DNA from: Ancylobacter sp. SL191
GTDB lineage: Bacteria > Pseudomonadota > Alphaproteobacteria > Rhizobiales > Xanthobacteraceae
Length of the DNA: 64,000 nt
Direction: 5' to 3'
Assembly: GCF_026625645.1 (NCBI RefSeq)
Contig: NZ_CP113056.1
Coordinates: 2,579,001-2,643,000 of the forward strand
Positions 52,967-61,328 of this stretch are shown here, one piece after another; the stretch's first letter is position 1, and each line of letters begins with the position of its first letter. The notes under the pieces are model-generated. The model saw only the letters and a program-made list of their open reading frames with translations, had not been told where the DNA came from and searched no databases. A program made the position numbers and the translations under genes.

Positions 52967-54568
52967 ATGGCGCGCTCGACCTATCCCGAGTGGATTTTCG
53001 ACGGCAGCGATATCCCCGATCCCATGGGGCGCGGCGAGCGGGCGGTCCGTTGGCTGGCCATGCTCAAGCATCCCAAGAGCACCTTGCCCGGCCGGCCCTT
53101 CCTGCTCGATCCCTGGCAGGAACGTATCGTGCGCCGCATTTATGGCCCGCGCCATCCGGACGGCACCCGCATCGTCAAGTCGGTTCCTCTTCTCCTGCCG
53201 AGGGGAAATCGCAAAACCTCGCTCGCTGCGGCCCTTGCTCTGCTTCACACCATCGGCCCCGAACGGGTGCCGGGTGGCGAGGTGATCTCGGCGGCGGCGG
53301 ATCGCAAGCAGGCACGACTTGCCTATGCCGAGGCGTTGGGCATCGTCCGCACCGTGCCGCAGGCGGCGGCAAACACCCGCGTCGTCGACTATCGCAACCG
53401 GCTGATCTTTCCCCGTGACGGATCCTTCTATGAAGCGATCTCGGCCGATGCCGGGACACAGCACGGCCGGACGCCGGCCTTCGTGCTCGCCGACGAACTA
53501 CATGCCTGGCCGAAGCGTGACCTGTGGGACGTGCTGCGCTCCGGCCTCGTGAAGCAGAAGGGCTCGCTGCTCGTCATCGCGACCACGGCAGGGCGAGGGC
53601 AGGAAAATATCGCCTGGGACATTATCGAGGATGCCCGGCGCGTGGCGCGGGGCGAGGTGGATGACCCGTCCATCTTGCCGATCCTGTTCGAAGCGGATCG
53701 GGATTGCGACTGGACGGATGAAGCCGTCTGGCACCGGGTGAACCCCGGCCTCGTGCATGGCTATCCCGATATCGAGGGCCTGCGGCAGCTTGCACGCGAG
53801 GGGCAGCGGCGCATCGGCGACCGGGAGGCGTTTCGCCAACTCAACCTCAATATCTGGCTCGATCACTCCGCCGATCCCTTCGTGGATATGGAGATCTATG
53901 ACGAGGGCGCGGCGCCCGTGGATCTGGACGCGCTCGAGGGCGCGCCCTGTTGGCTGGGCGTCGACCTGTCGAGCAATCATGACCTGACCTGTGTGGTGGC
54001 GGCCTGGCGCGATGAGGCCGGCGGCTACATCGTCCACCCGTGGTTCTTCTGCCCCGAGGACAATCTGCGCCTCCGCGCGGATCGGGACGGCGTGCCCTAT
54101 CCCACTTGGGCGGAGCAGGGCTTCATCATCCCGACGCCCGGCAATGTGGTGGACTTCCGCGCCGTTGAAGCGACGATCCGTGACCTATGCGAGCGGTTCG
54201 CGGTGCAGGAGATCGCTTTCGATCCGCACCTTGCCCGCAACATGCTCAACAGCCTGCTCGAGGATGGCCTGCCGGCCGTGGAGATGCGGCAGGGCTGGGT
54301 GACGATGGCACCGGCCGTGAAAGAGCTCGAGCGGGCGATTGTCGGCCATCAGCTCGCCCATGGCAGTCATCCGGTCCTGCGCTGGTGCTTCGACAACATC
54401 GCCGTCCACACCGACGGCGCCGGTAATCGCATGTTCCACAAAGGCAAGAGCCGGGACCGCATCGACGGCGCAGTGGCCTGCGCCATGGCGGTCGCCCGCG
54501 CGTCATCTGAGGCCGGAGCCAGTATTTACGAAAGCGACGAGTGGTCGCCCGAACTCATGGTCATGTGA
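52967..54568 (+). CDS. Terminase large subunit
   Basis: 533-residue packaging ATPase and nuclease (Terminase_1/HK97-like). The ATPase P-loop is LLLPRGNRKTSLAAAL near residue 80 and Walker B is FVLADELHAW. The RNase-H-fold nuclease begins with the metal aspartate in CWLGVDLSSNHDLT. FDPHLARNMLNSLLEDG and HKGKSRDRIDGAVACAMAVA are late family signatures. It follows TerS by two bases. Intact, so DNA packaging capacity may persist. Confidence 0.95.
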   Translation: MARSTYPEWIFDGSDIPDPMGRGERAVRWLAMLKHPKSTLPGRPFLLDPWQERIVRRIYGPRHPDGTRIVKSVPLLLPRGNRKTSLAAALALLHTIGPERVPGGEVISAAADRKQARLAYAEALGIVRTVPQAAANTRVVDYRNRLIFPRDGSFYEAISADAGTQHGRTPAFVLADELHAWPKRDLWDVLRSGLVKQKGSLLVIATTAGRGQENIAWDIIEDARRVARGEVDDPSILPILFEADRDCDWTDEAVWHRVNPGLVHGYPDIEGLRQLAREGQRRIGDREAFRQLNLNIWLDHSADPFVDMEIYDEGAAPVDLDALEGAPCWLGVDLSSNHDLTCVVAAWRDEAGGYIVHPWFFCPEDNLRLRADRDGVPYPTWAEQGFIIPTPGNVVDFRAVEATIRDLCERFAVQEIAFDPHLARNMLNSLLEDGLPAVEMRQGWVTMAPAVKELERAIVGHQLAHGSHPVLRWCFDNIAVHTDGAGNRMFHKGKSRDRIDGAVACAMAVARASSEAGASIYESDEWSPELMVM

Positions 54569-54578
54569 CGAGGACGGC

Positions 54579-55097
54579 ATGAAAAGTCGTATGGACGTGC
54601 GAGGCCTTAAAGAGCTCGCGACTGGTCTTGATCAACTCAAGAAGTCGACACAGACGGGCGTGCTCACCCGCGTTCTGAAGAAGGCGGCGGCGCCGATTGA
54701 GAGTTCAGCGAAGCGCAATGCTCCTGTCGAGACCGGCGTGTTGCGCGACAGCATCGATACGGTTGTGGTTCGGCGAAATGCTGGCAAGGCCGCCTATGCG
54801 CAAGCCATGCGCGACGGAGCTTCCATGGATCAGGCCGGCGCAGCGGCACGGGCAGCGAACAAGGCGGCGGCGGGCAGAGGTGCCAGCGCGACCGTGCGCG
54901 TGAGAGCGACCGCACCTCACGCCATCTTCGCCGAATTCGGAACCATCAACGCCCCAGCGCAGCCGTTCCTAGGTCCGGCCCTTCGCGGGGGGCAGGCGAC
55001 GGCGTTGGAGACGATCAAGGCCGACCTGGCCACCGAGATCACGAAAACCGCCGCGCGCGCCGCGGCACGGGCTGCAAAGAAGGGAACCAAGAAATGA
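54579..55097 (+). CDS. HK97 gp10-like neck/tail-completion protein
   Basis: 172 residues, ATG at 54579. DVRGLKELATGLDQLKK, VLKKAAAPIESSAKRNAPVE and TAPHAIFAEFGTINAPAQPF (the usual YAxxxEFGTxxxPAxPFLxPA pattern) are the gp10 family. The Ala-rich insert around residues 65-105 is longer than usual. Last clearly intact morphogenesis gene; no tail terminator or major tail protein follows. Confidence 0.88.
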   Translation: MKSRMDVRGLKELATGLDQLKKSTQTGVLTRVLKKAAAPIESSAKRNAPVETGVLRDSIDTVVVRRNAGKAAYAQAMRDGASMDQAGAAARAANKAAAGRGASATVRVRATAPHAIFAEFGTINAPAQPFLGPALRGGQATALETIKADLATEITKTAARAAARAAKKGTKK

Positions 55098-55426
55098 TCG
55101 AGAATACGCGGGAGGGGGCGCCGCTGCGCTTCACCTTCAACCGCTTGGTCGTGGTCGAAAGCCTGCTGGGCAAGACCCTGAAAGCGGTCATCGACGAGCT
55201 GGAATCGCCGAATGGTGTCAGCCTCACGACCCTGCGGGCGCTCTACGCTGTCGGCCATGCCGGCTCTCAGTTGGATATGTGGATGCGGATGCCGAGCATG
55301 GGCGGTGCGCCCCTCGGCGTCGATTTGTCAGCAGCTGGTAACGCGATCGAGGCGATCGGCACCACCGTGGCGACCCGAGATGTGGGCGCGGCGCTGGCGG
55401 CCCTCTTCGCCGAGATGGCGGAGTAA
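55094..55426 (+). CDS. Small protein between gp10 and tape measure, possible tail chaperone
   Basis: 110 residues overlapping gp10 by four bases. RFTFNRLVVVESLLGKTLKA followed by SLTTLRALYAVG resembles the short tail-assembly chaperone type that limits itself to one domain, which would fit its place before the tape measure. By eye only; no catalytic motif. Confidence 0.5.
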   Translation: MIENTREGAPLRFTFNRLVVVESLLGKTLKAVIDELESPNGVSLTTLRALYAVGHAGSQLDMWMRMPSMGGAPLGVDLSAAGNAIEAIGTTVATRDVGAALAALFAEMAE

Positions 55427-55430
55427 GCCC

Positions 55431-57015
55431 ATGGCCAGCTCCGTTGGTGGCCTCTATGTCGACCTTGGTCTCAATGCAGCCCGCTTCAACGATGGGCTCA
55501 AGGCCGCCGGGGAGCGGCTGTCCAAGTTCGGCGCCACTGCCAAGGGCGTCAGTGGCGCCCTTCGCGGGGCGTTCGACGGCTTGACGCTTGGGCTCGGCGG
55601 CCTGAGTGCCGCCGGCCTGTTCGCCGGGGTCAAGGCAGCCGCCGCCGATCTGGCGCAGGTGGCTGCCGAGGCGCAGAAGGCGGGCGTGGGCGTCGAAACC
55701 TTTCAGGAACTGAGTTACGCGGCTCAGGGCGCGCTTGTCGGTATCGATGCCCTCACGGACGGCATGAAAGAGCTTCAGCTGCGCGCTGACGAATTCATCG
55801 TCACCGGCGCCGGGAGCGGCGCGGAGGCCTTCCAGCGCCTCGGCTACACGGCCGACGAGCTGAAGGAGAAGCTCGCGGATCCTGCGGCGCTTTTTGAGGA
55901 AATCATCGGCAAGCTGGGGCGCCTCGATAAAGCGGCACAGATCCGCATCGCTGACGAGCTGTTCGGCGGCACGGGTGGCGAGCAGTTCGTCCGGTTGCTG
56001 GATCAGGGCAACGGCTATATCGCCAAGATGCGGCAGGAGGCCCGCGATACGGGCAACGTGCTTAGCGACGAGCTGGTGCAGCGGGCTATCGAGATAGACC
56101 GCGCTTTCGCGAAGCTCTCGACCACGGTCGGCTCAAACCTCAAGGGTGCGCTGGTCGGGGCGGTGGCGCTGATGCGCGACTTTACCGACCTGCTCAACCG
56201 GACCGAGACTCAGAGTGCCGACACGCTGAAGCGCCGGATCGATCTCATTGACGCGGCCGTGGCGAACGCCCGCAAGAGCAGCCTGGCCTTCATGGCGATC
56301 GGCGGTGACGCTGGCATTGCCTCGCGCCTCGCCGAGCGGGACCAGCTTCAGGGACAGCTCGATAGCCGACCGGCAACGTCGGTGACGGTGAACAACCCGG
56401 CCGGGGGGCTTGGTGACCTGTCGAAGATTGAGACTGCGAGCACCAAGAAGGCGGAGCAGATCGCCGATTCCTATCGGCAGATCGTTTCGGCCGCCGAGCA
56501 GCGAGATCACACAGATGGGTGTTGAGCAGCAGGCGCTGGGGCTCACCACGGCCGAAGCCGAGCGGCTGCGGGTGCAGCAGGATCTTCTGAACGAAGCCCA
56601 GCGCGCCGGCATCACGCTCACTGCAGAGCAAGCAGCCAAGCTGAGCGAGATCGCCGAGCGTTCGGGAGCGGCGGCTGCCGCTCTCGATGGCGCTGCCAAG
56701 GCGCAGGCGACCGTCATCGATCGGCTCGATGAAGTTCGGGGTACGTCCTATGACGCGCTCTCCGGCTTCGTCGACGACATCCGCGCCGGTGTCGATGCGT
56801 CGGATGCCCTCGCCAGCGCGCTGGATACGGTCCTTGACCGCCTGATCGACATCGCCCTGCAGAATTCGCTTACGGGGCTCCTTGGGGCGTCCGGCACCAC
56901 TGGAGGCGGGGTTCTTAGTTCGCTGCTCGGCAGCATCGGCCTTGGTGGCGGGGGCTTCGCTGACGGCGGCACGACCGGGCCGTCGAGCTTCATCATCACG
57001 GAGAGACTGTCATGA
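55431..57015 (+). pseudogene. Tail tape-measure protein, frameshifted and short
   Basis: Starts MASSVGGLYVDLGLNAARF at 55431, a classic tape-measure N-terminus, with a Gly/Ala-rich hydrophobic segment (LTLGLGGLSAAGLFAGVKAA). The frame ends at 56525. The next frame carries on as QMGVEQQALGLTTAEAERLR and GGGGFADGGTTGPSSFIITE to 57015. The break is near CACACA (56508-56513); adding one CA, or losing one base, joins them. The rejoined protein would be only about 527 residues, implying a very short tail. The normal C-terminus after FIITER is missing, the stop coming at once. Confidence 0.75.
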
Positions 57016-57734
57016 GCGCGATGCTCGCCATCGTCCAGCACCGCCGCGTTCTCGTGATGGCCGATGCTGCGATCTACGATCCCGCTACGGGCATTCTGTC
57101 TGCCCTCACGCACAAGATCGTGCCCATACCTCACACGAACGCTGTCTTCGCAAGCCGTGGCGCGGCAGGCTGCTTCAACCATTTCTTCAGGGCGTGTCTG
57201 GATGTGACGGCGTCAGCCGGCTTCGGCACATTCGACGCATTTCGGCGCGCATCCGATGAGGTATGGGCTGTCTTTGAGGCAGGCCTGCCGGCCGGCATGG
57301 GAGGTGAGATCATCGTTGCCGGGTGGTCGGAACAGTACGATGCGGGCCAGGTGCTCTATCGCAGCACCCGGCAGATCCACGAGGGGTTGCCGGTTGGAAA
57401 TTGGTTCCTGCTCGGTGATCGCTCCGCATTTGGCGTCAGCCTCGACGACGTCCCGCCGGCGGATCACTTCGATCCCATGGTGCACGGCATCCCCGCTTTC
57501 GAGGCGTCCCGCCGCCTCGAGGTTGACCTGGCTTGCGGCGAGGGCGAGGCGTTCATGGGGCATGCCGTCGGCGGTTGGGTTTCCAGCGTGATCGTGGAGC
57601 CGGGCTTCGTCTCGGCCGGCAAGATCATTCACCGTTGGCCGGACATTGTGGGTGAGCGGATCGATCCGGAACGGGCGCTGACAAGCTGGGGCCCCGCATC
57701 GTGTGGCCTTGCTTGCGGAAGCGCGGTGTCCTGA
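57012..57734 (+). CDS. Phage-region protein with Ntn-hydrolase-like N-terminus, unknown function
   Basis: 240 residues overlapping the tape-measure end by four bases. VLVMADAAIYDPATGILSAL and THKIVPIPHTNAVFASRGAA read like the paired strands of a proteasome/HslV-type fold, but no N-terminal nucleophile can be named and the similarity is only by eye. DFRRASDEVW-like helices follow. Proteins of this look recur in tail regions of alphaproteobacterial phages. Function unknown. Confidence 0.6.
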   Translation: MSAMLAIVQHRRVLVMADAAIYDPATGILSALTHKIVPIPHTNAVFASRGAAGCFNHFFRACLDVTASAGFGTFDAFRRASDEVWAVFEAGLPAGMGGEIIVAGWSEQYDAGQVLYRSTRQIHEGLPVGNWFLLGDRSAFGVSLDDVPPADHFDPMVHGIPAFEASRRLEVDLACGEGEAFMGHAVGGWVSSVIVEPGFVSAGKIIHRWPDIVGERIDPERALTSWGPASCGLACGSAVS

Positions 57735-57832
57735 TGGCCCGGAACGCGCGCGTTGAACTGGAATGGGCTGGCGGGCTGCACAGCTTCCGCCTGGGGTGGG
57801 CCGAGCTGATGCTGCACGAGGTGCGGCAGTAG
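57732..57832 (+). pseudogene. Remnant of a small phage tail-region protein
   Basis: ATG at 57732, overlapping the previous stop, opens MARNARVELEWAGG and then loses frame at CACACAG (57777-57783). In the other frame HSFRLGWAELMLHEVRQ continues to the TAG at 57832. Together they resemble the start of the gene-transfer-agent gp10-like small proteins. The rest is gone; low confidence. Confidence 0.35.
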
Positions 57833-57931
57833 CGGACGCGTCCTGGGGTTCCCCAGATTTGGGGACACCCAATGTTCTCCGACACGCCATTGGTTGTAGC
57901 TAGATTTCTACACGTGCAAGTGTGATTTGCT

Positions 57932-58354
57932 TTACATGCTACTCAAGCAGTATTCGATGTAAGCGTCGAGGCTATCGACGGTCCGATCATTCGGTATATC
58001 AACGCGACCATCAGGAAGTATAATTCCATACCGGCCGCTTGCGTCGCCATCAGATGCAATCGGTATGGGTGGGCTTGATTTATAGTATTTGAAAGCGATA
58101 ACCGGCATTACCCAAACGCAGTCTTTGCCGACGCAGTCTTTACCTCCAATGAAATTGACTATCTTGAAATCCTCATTGCAAGGAATGATATCAAATATTT
58201 CTTCATCCAGCGCAAAATTTTCGTTTATTTCAAATTCGGATTTCTTGCCGTCGATAAAATCGATCTGAATATACCGCTTTGTGCCTGCGCTATATGTTGT
58301 TAGCGTCTTTACGTTATTGAGGTTTATGTGCGTATTTGCAATTTCGATGAACAT
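57932..58354 (-). CDS. AT-rich accessory protein of the element, unknown function
   Basis: The start at 58354 is chosen for the ribosome site GAGAGG-ATCC-ATG and gives 140 residues (MFIEIANTHINLNNVKTLTT...). The frame is open further to 58525. Base composition is clearly lower in GC than everything around it, with AAT/ATA-type codons (KSEFEINENFALDEEIFDII), a sign of recent acquisition. Two neighbouring cysteines (KDCVGKDCVW). No family recognised. The opposite orientation to the head genes and its place after the tail remnant are typical of a moron or cargo gene. Confidence 0.6.
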   Translation of the reverse strand: MFIEIANTHINLNNVKTLTTYSAGTKRYIQIDFIDGKKSEFEINENFALDEEIFDIIPCNEDFKIVNFIGGKDCVGKDCVWVMPVIAFKYYKSSPPIPIASDGDASGRYGIILPDGRVDIPNDRTVDSLDAYIEYCLSSM

Positions 58355-58538
58355 GGATCCTCTCAGTTGGGCTGCATGTGGCCATTGTAGCGAAATGGTC
58401 CCGCTTGGGACCATTAACATGGTGCCGGCGAAGGATGTCTCCTCTCCTGCGATTATCATGCGGATATCGTAACGCTTCCCTCCCTTCAGTCTGTGGTTCC
58501 CTCCTGAGGGGTGAGTAGAGGGCAAACGCTAGGTGAAC

Positions 58539-58560
58539 CCCTGCACAAAATTCAGCAGGG
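58539..58560. promoter_or_regulatory. Imperfect palindrome, copy 1
   Basis: Core CCTGCACAAAATTCAGCAGG, closely related to the perfect palindrome at 59040-59059. It lies just upstream of the leftward accessory gene and just past the 3' end of the small gene at 58566-58808. Confidence 0.45.
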
Positions 58561-58565
58561 CTAGC

Positions 58566-58808
58566 CTAGACCGCCGCAGGCGCACCGCCCACGAATCGCG
58601 TGAGGAAGGCTTCCGCCTGCTCAAGTGTGGCGTCGTAAGGCTGATGGAAGCAACCTAGCGCGACCGAGTTGGTGTAGTTCTCAATCACCATGTATCCCGC
58701 GCCATAGAAGCTTTTCGACCAGTGGCGGGAGGGTGTCTTCTCCAGTCGGTGGTTGTGCCTAGCGAGGTGGCGGCGGAGCTTGTTTTCACGAACCTTCAGC
58801 GAGGACAT
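58566..58808 (-). CDS. Small basic conserved-type protein
   Basis: 80 residues: KVRENKLRRHLARHNHRLEK, GAGYMVIENYTNSVALGC and LEQAEAFLTRFVGG. The pattern, a basic N-terminus with short helices, then GGYMIxD-like strand and a C-terminal helix, is one I associate with small proteins widespread in Hyphomicrobiales phages and islands. Function unknown. Confidence 0.65.
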   Translation of the reverse strand: MSSLKVRENKLRRHLARHNHRLEKTPSRHWSKSFYGAGYMVIENYTNSVALGCFHQPYDATLEQAEAFLTRFVGGAPAAV

Positions 58809-59268
58809 AGCGCATCGTTTCCCAATGGGATGGCTGACCGATGCGTTGCCAGCTCAAGGGCGGGTGTCAGTGAGTCCGCCGGGCTGGTGCCTCCGCTGCG
58901 GTGGGTTCGCAGCATCATGGGCACCAAGATAATGCACCGCCAGGCGCTGCATTCAAGCGCCTTCTTTAGCCTCACCCGCAGCCCCACCTGCTCGTCGCGC
59001 TCCAGCGCGGTCAGTTCGGCATATCAACCGGTCGGGATGCCTGCGCAAAATTGCGCAGGTGTAAATCGAACCCGCCGAGTTCCGGCGGTCGAATTTCCGA
59101 CCGTTCAAAAACAAGGACTTAACCGGTTGGAAGGGCCTATGAAGGCTAATCGGGGCCGGACGTGGTTGTGTAGCAAGCGCGCATCCGGCCCCATCAGACT
59201 CGTGGCTTGTTCGCATAGCCCAGCCTGATCAGCCGACGGTAGCAGGCCCTGACCTCGATTACATCGGA
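58809..59268. other. Gene-poor stretch of the element
   Basis: 460 bases in which open frames exist on both strands, but none has a ribosome site or a protein-like composition. Notable are the palindrome at 59040-59059 and a CCGCCG-AGTTC-CGGCGG hairpin at about 59072-59088. Confidence 0.4.
59040..59059. promoter_or_regulatory. Perfect palindrome, copy 2
   Basis: CCTGCGCAAAATTGCGCAGG: 9-base perfect arms around AA. Related to the imperfect copy 500 bases to the left, so probably a shared protein-binding site of the element's repressor (inference). Confidence 0.5.
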
Positions 59269-59541
59269 TCAGTTGCCCTCTCCCTTACCAAGGGAGTGCT
59301 CTACCTCGGACTTCCAGTCCTTCCGCAGGCGGACGCCAGGCCCCTCCCCGTTCTCTGCGACGAAGATGACGCCAGCGGCCTCGAAAGCCTGCCGTAGTGC
59401 GGAGAGCGTCGGCCCGTGCGCCCCAGCGCCAGCCTCAATGCGTGTGATCGTGTTCCGGTGGACGCCGGATTGCTCTGCAAGATCGCGGACAGACCATTGC
59501 AGAGCAGCGCGAGCCATCCGAATTTGGGCGCTTGTCACCAT
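59269..59541 (-). CDS. XRE-family repressor-like protein of the element
   Basis: 90 residues from the ATG at 59541 after CAGGAA. HTH: RMARAALQWSVRDLAEQSGV and HRNTITRIEAG; tail AAGVIFVAENGEGPGVRLRK. Same compact family as the protein at 30425-30652. It faces left while the early genes to its right face right, with an operator-rich 73-base gap between, the layout of a lysogeny or induction switch. Confidence 0.82.
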   Translation of the reverse strand: MVTSAQIRMARAALQWSVRDLAEQSGVHRNTITRIEAGAGAHGPTLSALRQAFEAAGVIFVAENGEGPGVRLRKDWKSEVEHSLGKGEGN

Positions 59542-59614
59542 ATTGTTCCTGTGACATATAATGTGCATCGAACACCAAATGGTGCCTCTGGCACATTATC
59601 ATAGGAGCACGCGC
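59542..59614. promoter_or_regulatory. Divergent operator region of the element's switch
   Basis: Contains perfect 9-base inverted arms ATAATGTGC (59558-59566) and GCACATTAT (59591-59599), and between them a smaller palindrome CACC-AAAT-GGTG (59573-59584). AT-richer than its surroundings, with TATAAT at 59557-59562 as a possible -10 element. It likely carries both the repressor and the early promoters. Confidence 0.6.
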
Positions 59615-59893
59615 ATGGGCACCCATGTTCGCGAACACCCGAACTCTGTCCGGCGTTTCGAGCTGATCGAGACGACGGCTCTCCGGCGCCGGATGGAGCG
59701 GGCTGTGGAAGCGCTGCTCGCCGCGCTCGACGACATGGACGGTGATCCGGACATCGAAGAGGACGATCCACCGGAGGACGGTCACGACGCCGAGGACAAC
59801 CGTGACGACCTTGAGCCGGACGCGGACGGGGAGCCGGCCGTCGGATGGGTCACCAATGAGCAAGGCTCGTTCTACCGAGGGGAGAGGATCTGA
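59615..59893 (+). CDS. Small acidic early protein
   Basis: 92 residues from the ATG at 59615 after AGGAG. A helical N-terminus (RFELIETTALRRRMERAVEA) is followed by an Asp/Glu-rich stretch (DGDPDIEEDDPPEDGHDAED) and a short end GWVTNEQGSFYRGERI. Proteins with a DMDGDPDxE stretch like this are frequent early genes in Hyphomicrobiales prophages; function unknown. First gene of the rightward early operon. Confidence 0.65.
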   Translation: MGTHVREHPNSVRRFELIETTALRRRMERAVEALLAALDDMDGDPDIEEDDPPEDGHDAEDNRDDLEPDADGEPAVGWVTNEQGSFYRGERI

Positions 59894-60111
59894 TGAGTCT
59901 CGCAGCTCTTAAGGAAGGTGCGCAGTCAGAGTTGCGCATTGCCAGCCACATCATCAGGGCGGCCATGCTCCTCGCGGACGACATGGTGCCGAACACCGAC
60001 CAGAGCGACGCCTTGGCGGCCTTGTTTGCCAACGTGGATCGTCACGTCAAAAGCGCGATGGATCGCCTGGACGAGATGAAGGCTGAGGAGGTCGGACATG
60101 ACGCGGCGTGA
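59893..60111 (+). CDS. Small helical early protein
   Basis: 72 residues, starting on the last base of the previous stop. Mostly helical (ASHIIRAAMLLADDM, FANVDRHVKSAMDRLDEMKA). No recognised family. Tightly packed in the early operon. Confidence 0.6.
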   Translation: MSLAALKEGAQSELRIASHIIRAAMLLADDMVPNTDQSDALAALFANVDRHVKSAMDRLDEMKAEEVGHDAA

Positions 60112-60529
60112 GATCGTGCAGGGCGCTGTGATGGCGATGGCGTTGACCTCTGGCGTGGCGGCCTGTGCGCCGGTTCGTGTGATGGCTCTGGCCATTCCCA
60201 AGCCGAGCCTCGCGGGCCGGCATGGTGACGACGCCATCGACGCGCATGTGGCGGAGTTCATCCACTGTGTTCGGCGGCACGGCGCGGTGATCCGCCTGGG
60301 GTCCGGCCGCACAAAGGTTGGCCTCCGTGAGGGCGATGGTGGCAACTGCGACATGGATCCGGTTCTGGAGGCCTATGTCGACCTTATGATGCTTCCGGGT
60401 GCGCGCGAGCGGCTCGTCGCAGTGTGCGAGCGGCTGGTGGAAGACGGGGGCGGAAACTTCGTTGAACGGGCGTGGCCAGCGCAGGCGAGGCGGTACGTTG
60501 GCGAGTGGGCTGTGCCGCTGCCGGCGTAA
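60098..60529 (+). CDS. Hypothetical protein with signal-like N-terminus
   Basis: 143 residues overlapping the previous gene by 14 bases. MTRREIVQGAVMAMALTSGV with AACAP near residue 20 resembles a signal or lipoprotein segment. The remainder has DAIDAHVAEFIHCVRRHGAV and VLEAYVDLMMLPGARERLVA. Not recognised; an unprocessed cytoplasmic protein is possible. Confidence 0.5.
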   Translation: MTRREIVQGAVMAMALTSGVAACAPVRVMALAIPKPSLAGRHGDDAIDAHVAEFIHCVRRHGAVIRLGSGRTKVGLREGDGGNCDMDPVLEAYVDLMMLPGARERLVAVCERLVEDGGGNFVERAWPAQARRYVGEWAVPLPA

Positions 60530-60605
60530 AGGCCCATTCTGCGTAAAAATCACTAACTTGCAGCGCGTCGCTTTCTGTGGTTTAAACACAATCACGGAGG
60601 CCGAA

Positions 60606-61328
60606 ATGGCAAAACTTCCCGCTTTGGTGGACGCACTGGCGCAGCATGATCCGCGTGGGCTCGCTGCGGTGAACCATTACGCGCGCATCGTACGGGAGGC
60701 TGGCTTTCTTCCGACAACGAAACGGGGAAACGGCGCTTCTGACATGGGCGAGCGCGAGGTGGTGAACCTCCTGCTCGGTCTGGCGGAAGTCACCAATGCG
60801 CAAAAAGCCCCGAGAGCAATCAAAGTCTTGCGCGATGCCAAGTTGGTCGGGCCGCTGCCTGATCATCCGGACCCTATCGAACGACTGGCAGGCTTCGAAT
60901 TGGAGGGGCATCTGGAAAGCCTCGGAGATTTCCTCGAGTGCCTTGTTCGCAACGTGAGCGATGGTGGATACGTACTGGCCTCTGAAGATGCAAGACAGGT
61001 TTTTTTGCTGTCAGAGATTATCCTGAAAGCTCCCGATTATTGGGATGGGCATGCCATCGTAAGGTTCAATGCAGGTCATAAAGACGAACTTTCGTTGACG
61101 TTCTATGGGTTGACTGATGAGGCCAACAGCTTAGGTCAAGCCGACGAGGATCCGGCGGATATATTTTCTAGCTTGAACGAAGAATCTGAAGTTCAAAAAA
61201 CACAATTTGGCCTGTCCTTCACGGTTCGCATAGGTGCTGAGGTTGTCAGCGATTTGGCGCGGTGCCTGCGCGCGCAAAGGAAAATTGCTCCGCGCCGTCG
61301 CTCCTCGCCCCAGGAGATCACGTCATGA
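60606..61328 (+). CDS. Hypothetical early protein with lower-GC segment
   Basis: 240 residues from the ATG at 60606 after GGAGG. No family recognised. N-terminal LPALVDALAQHDPRGLAAVN and REVVNLLLGLAEVTNAQKAP, then a segment coded by AT-richer DNA (LSEIILKAPDYWDGHAIVRF, LSFTVRIGAEVVSDLARCLR) and a basic tail. It looks soluble. The position before the small DNA-binding genes and integrase suggests a cargo or regulatory gene of the element. Confidence 0.65.
   Translation: MAKLPALVDALAQHDPRGLAAVNHYARIVREAGFLPTTKRGNGASDMGEREVVNLLLGLAEVTNAQKAPRAIKVLRDAKLVGPLPDHPDPIERLAGFELEGHLESLGDFLECLVRNVSDGGYVLASEDARQVFLLSEIILKAPDYWDGHAIVRFNAGHKDELSLTFYGLTDEANSLGQADEDPADIFSSLNEESEVQKTQFGLSFTVRIGAEVVSDLARCLRAQRKIAPRRRSSPQEITS

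Noticed and set aside
57213..57890. Minus-strand frame opposite the 57012 gene
   Set aside because: Shadow frame, Pro/Arg/His-rich, no start signal; the plus-strand gene is coupled to its neighbour.
58722..59228. Possible gene on the plus strand or on the minus strand at 58953-59216
   Set aside because: No ribosome site, random composition, and both frames run through the palindrome and hairpin at 59040-59090.
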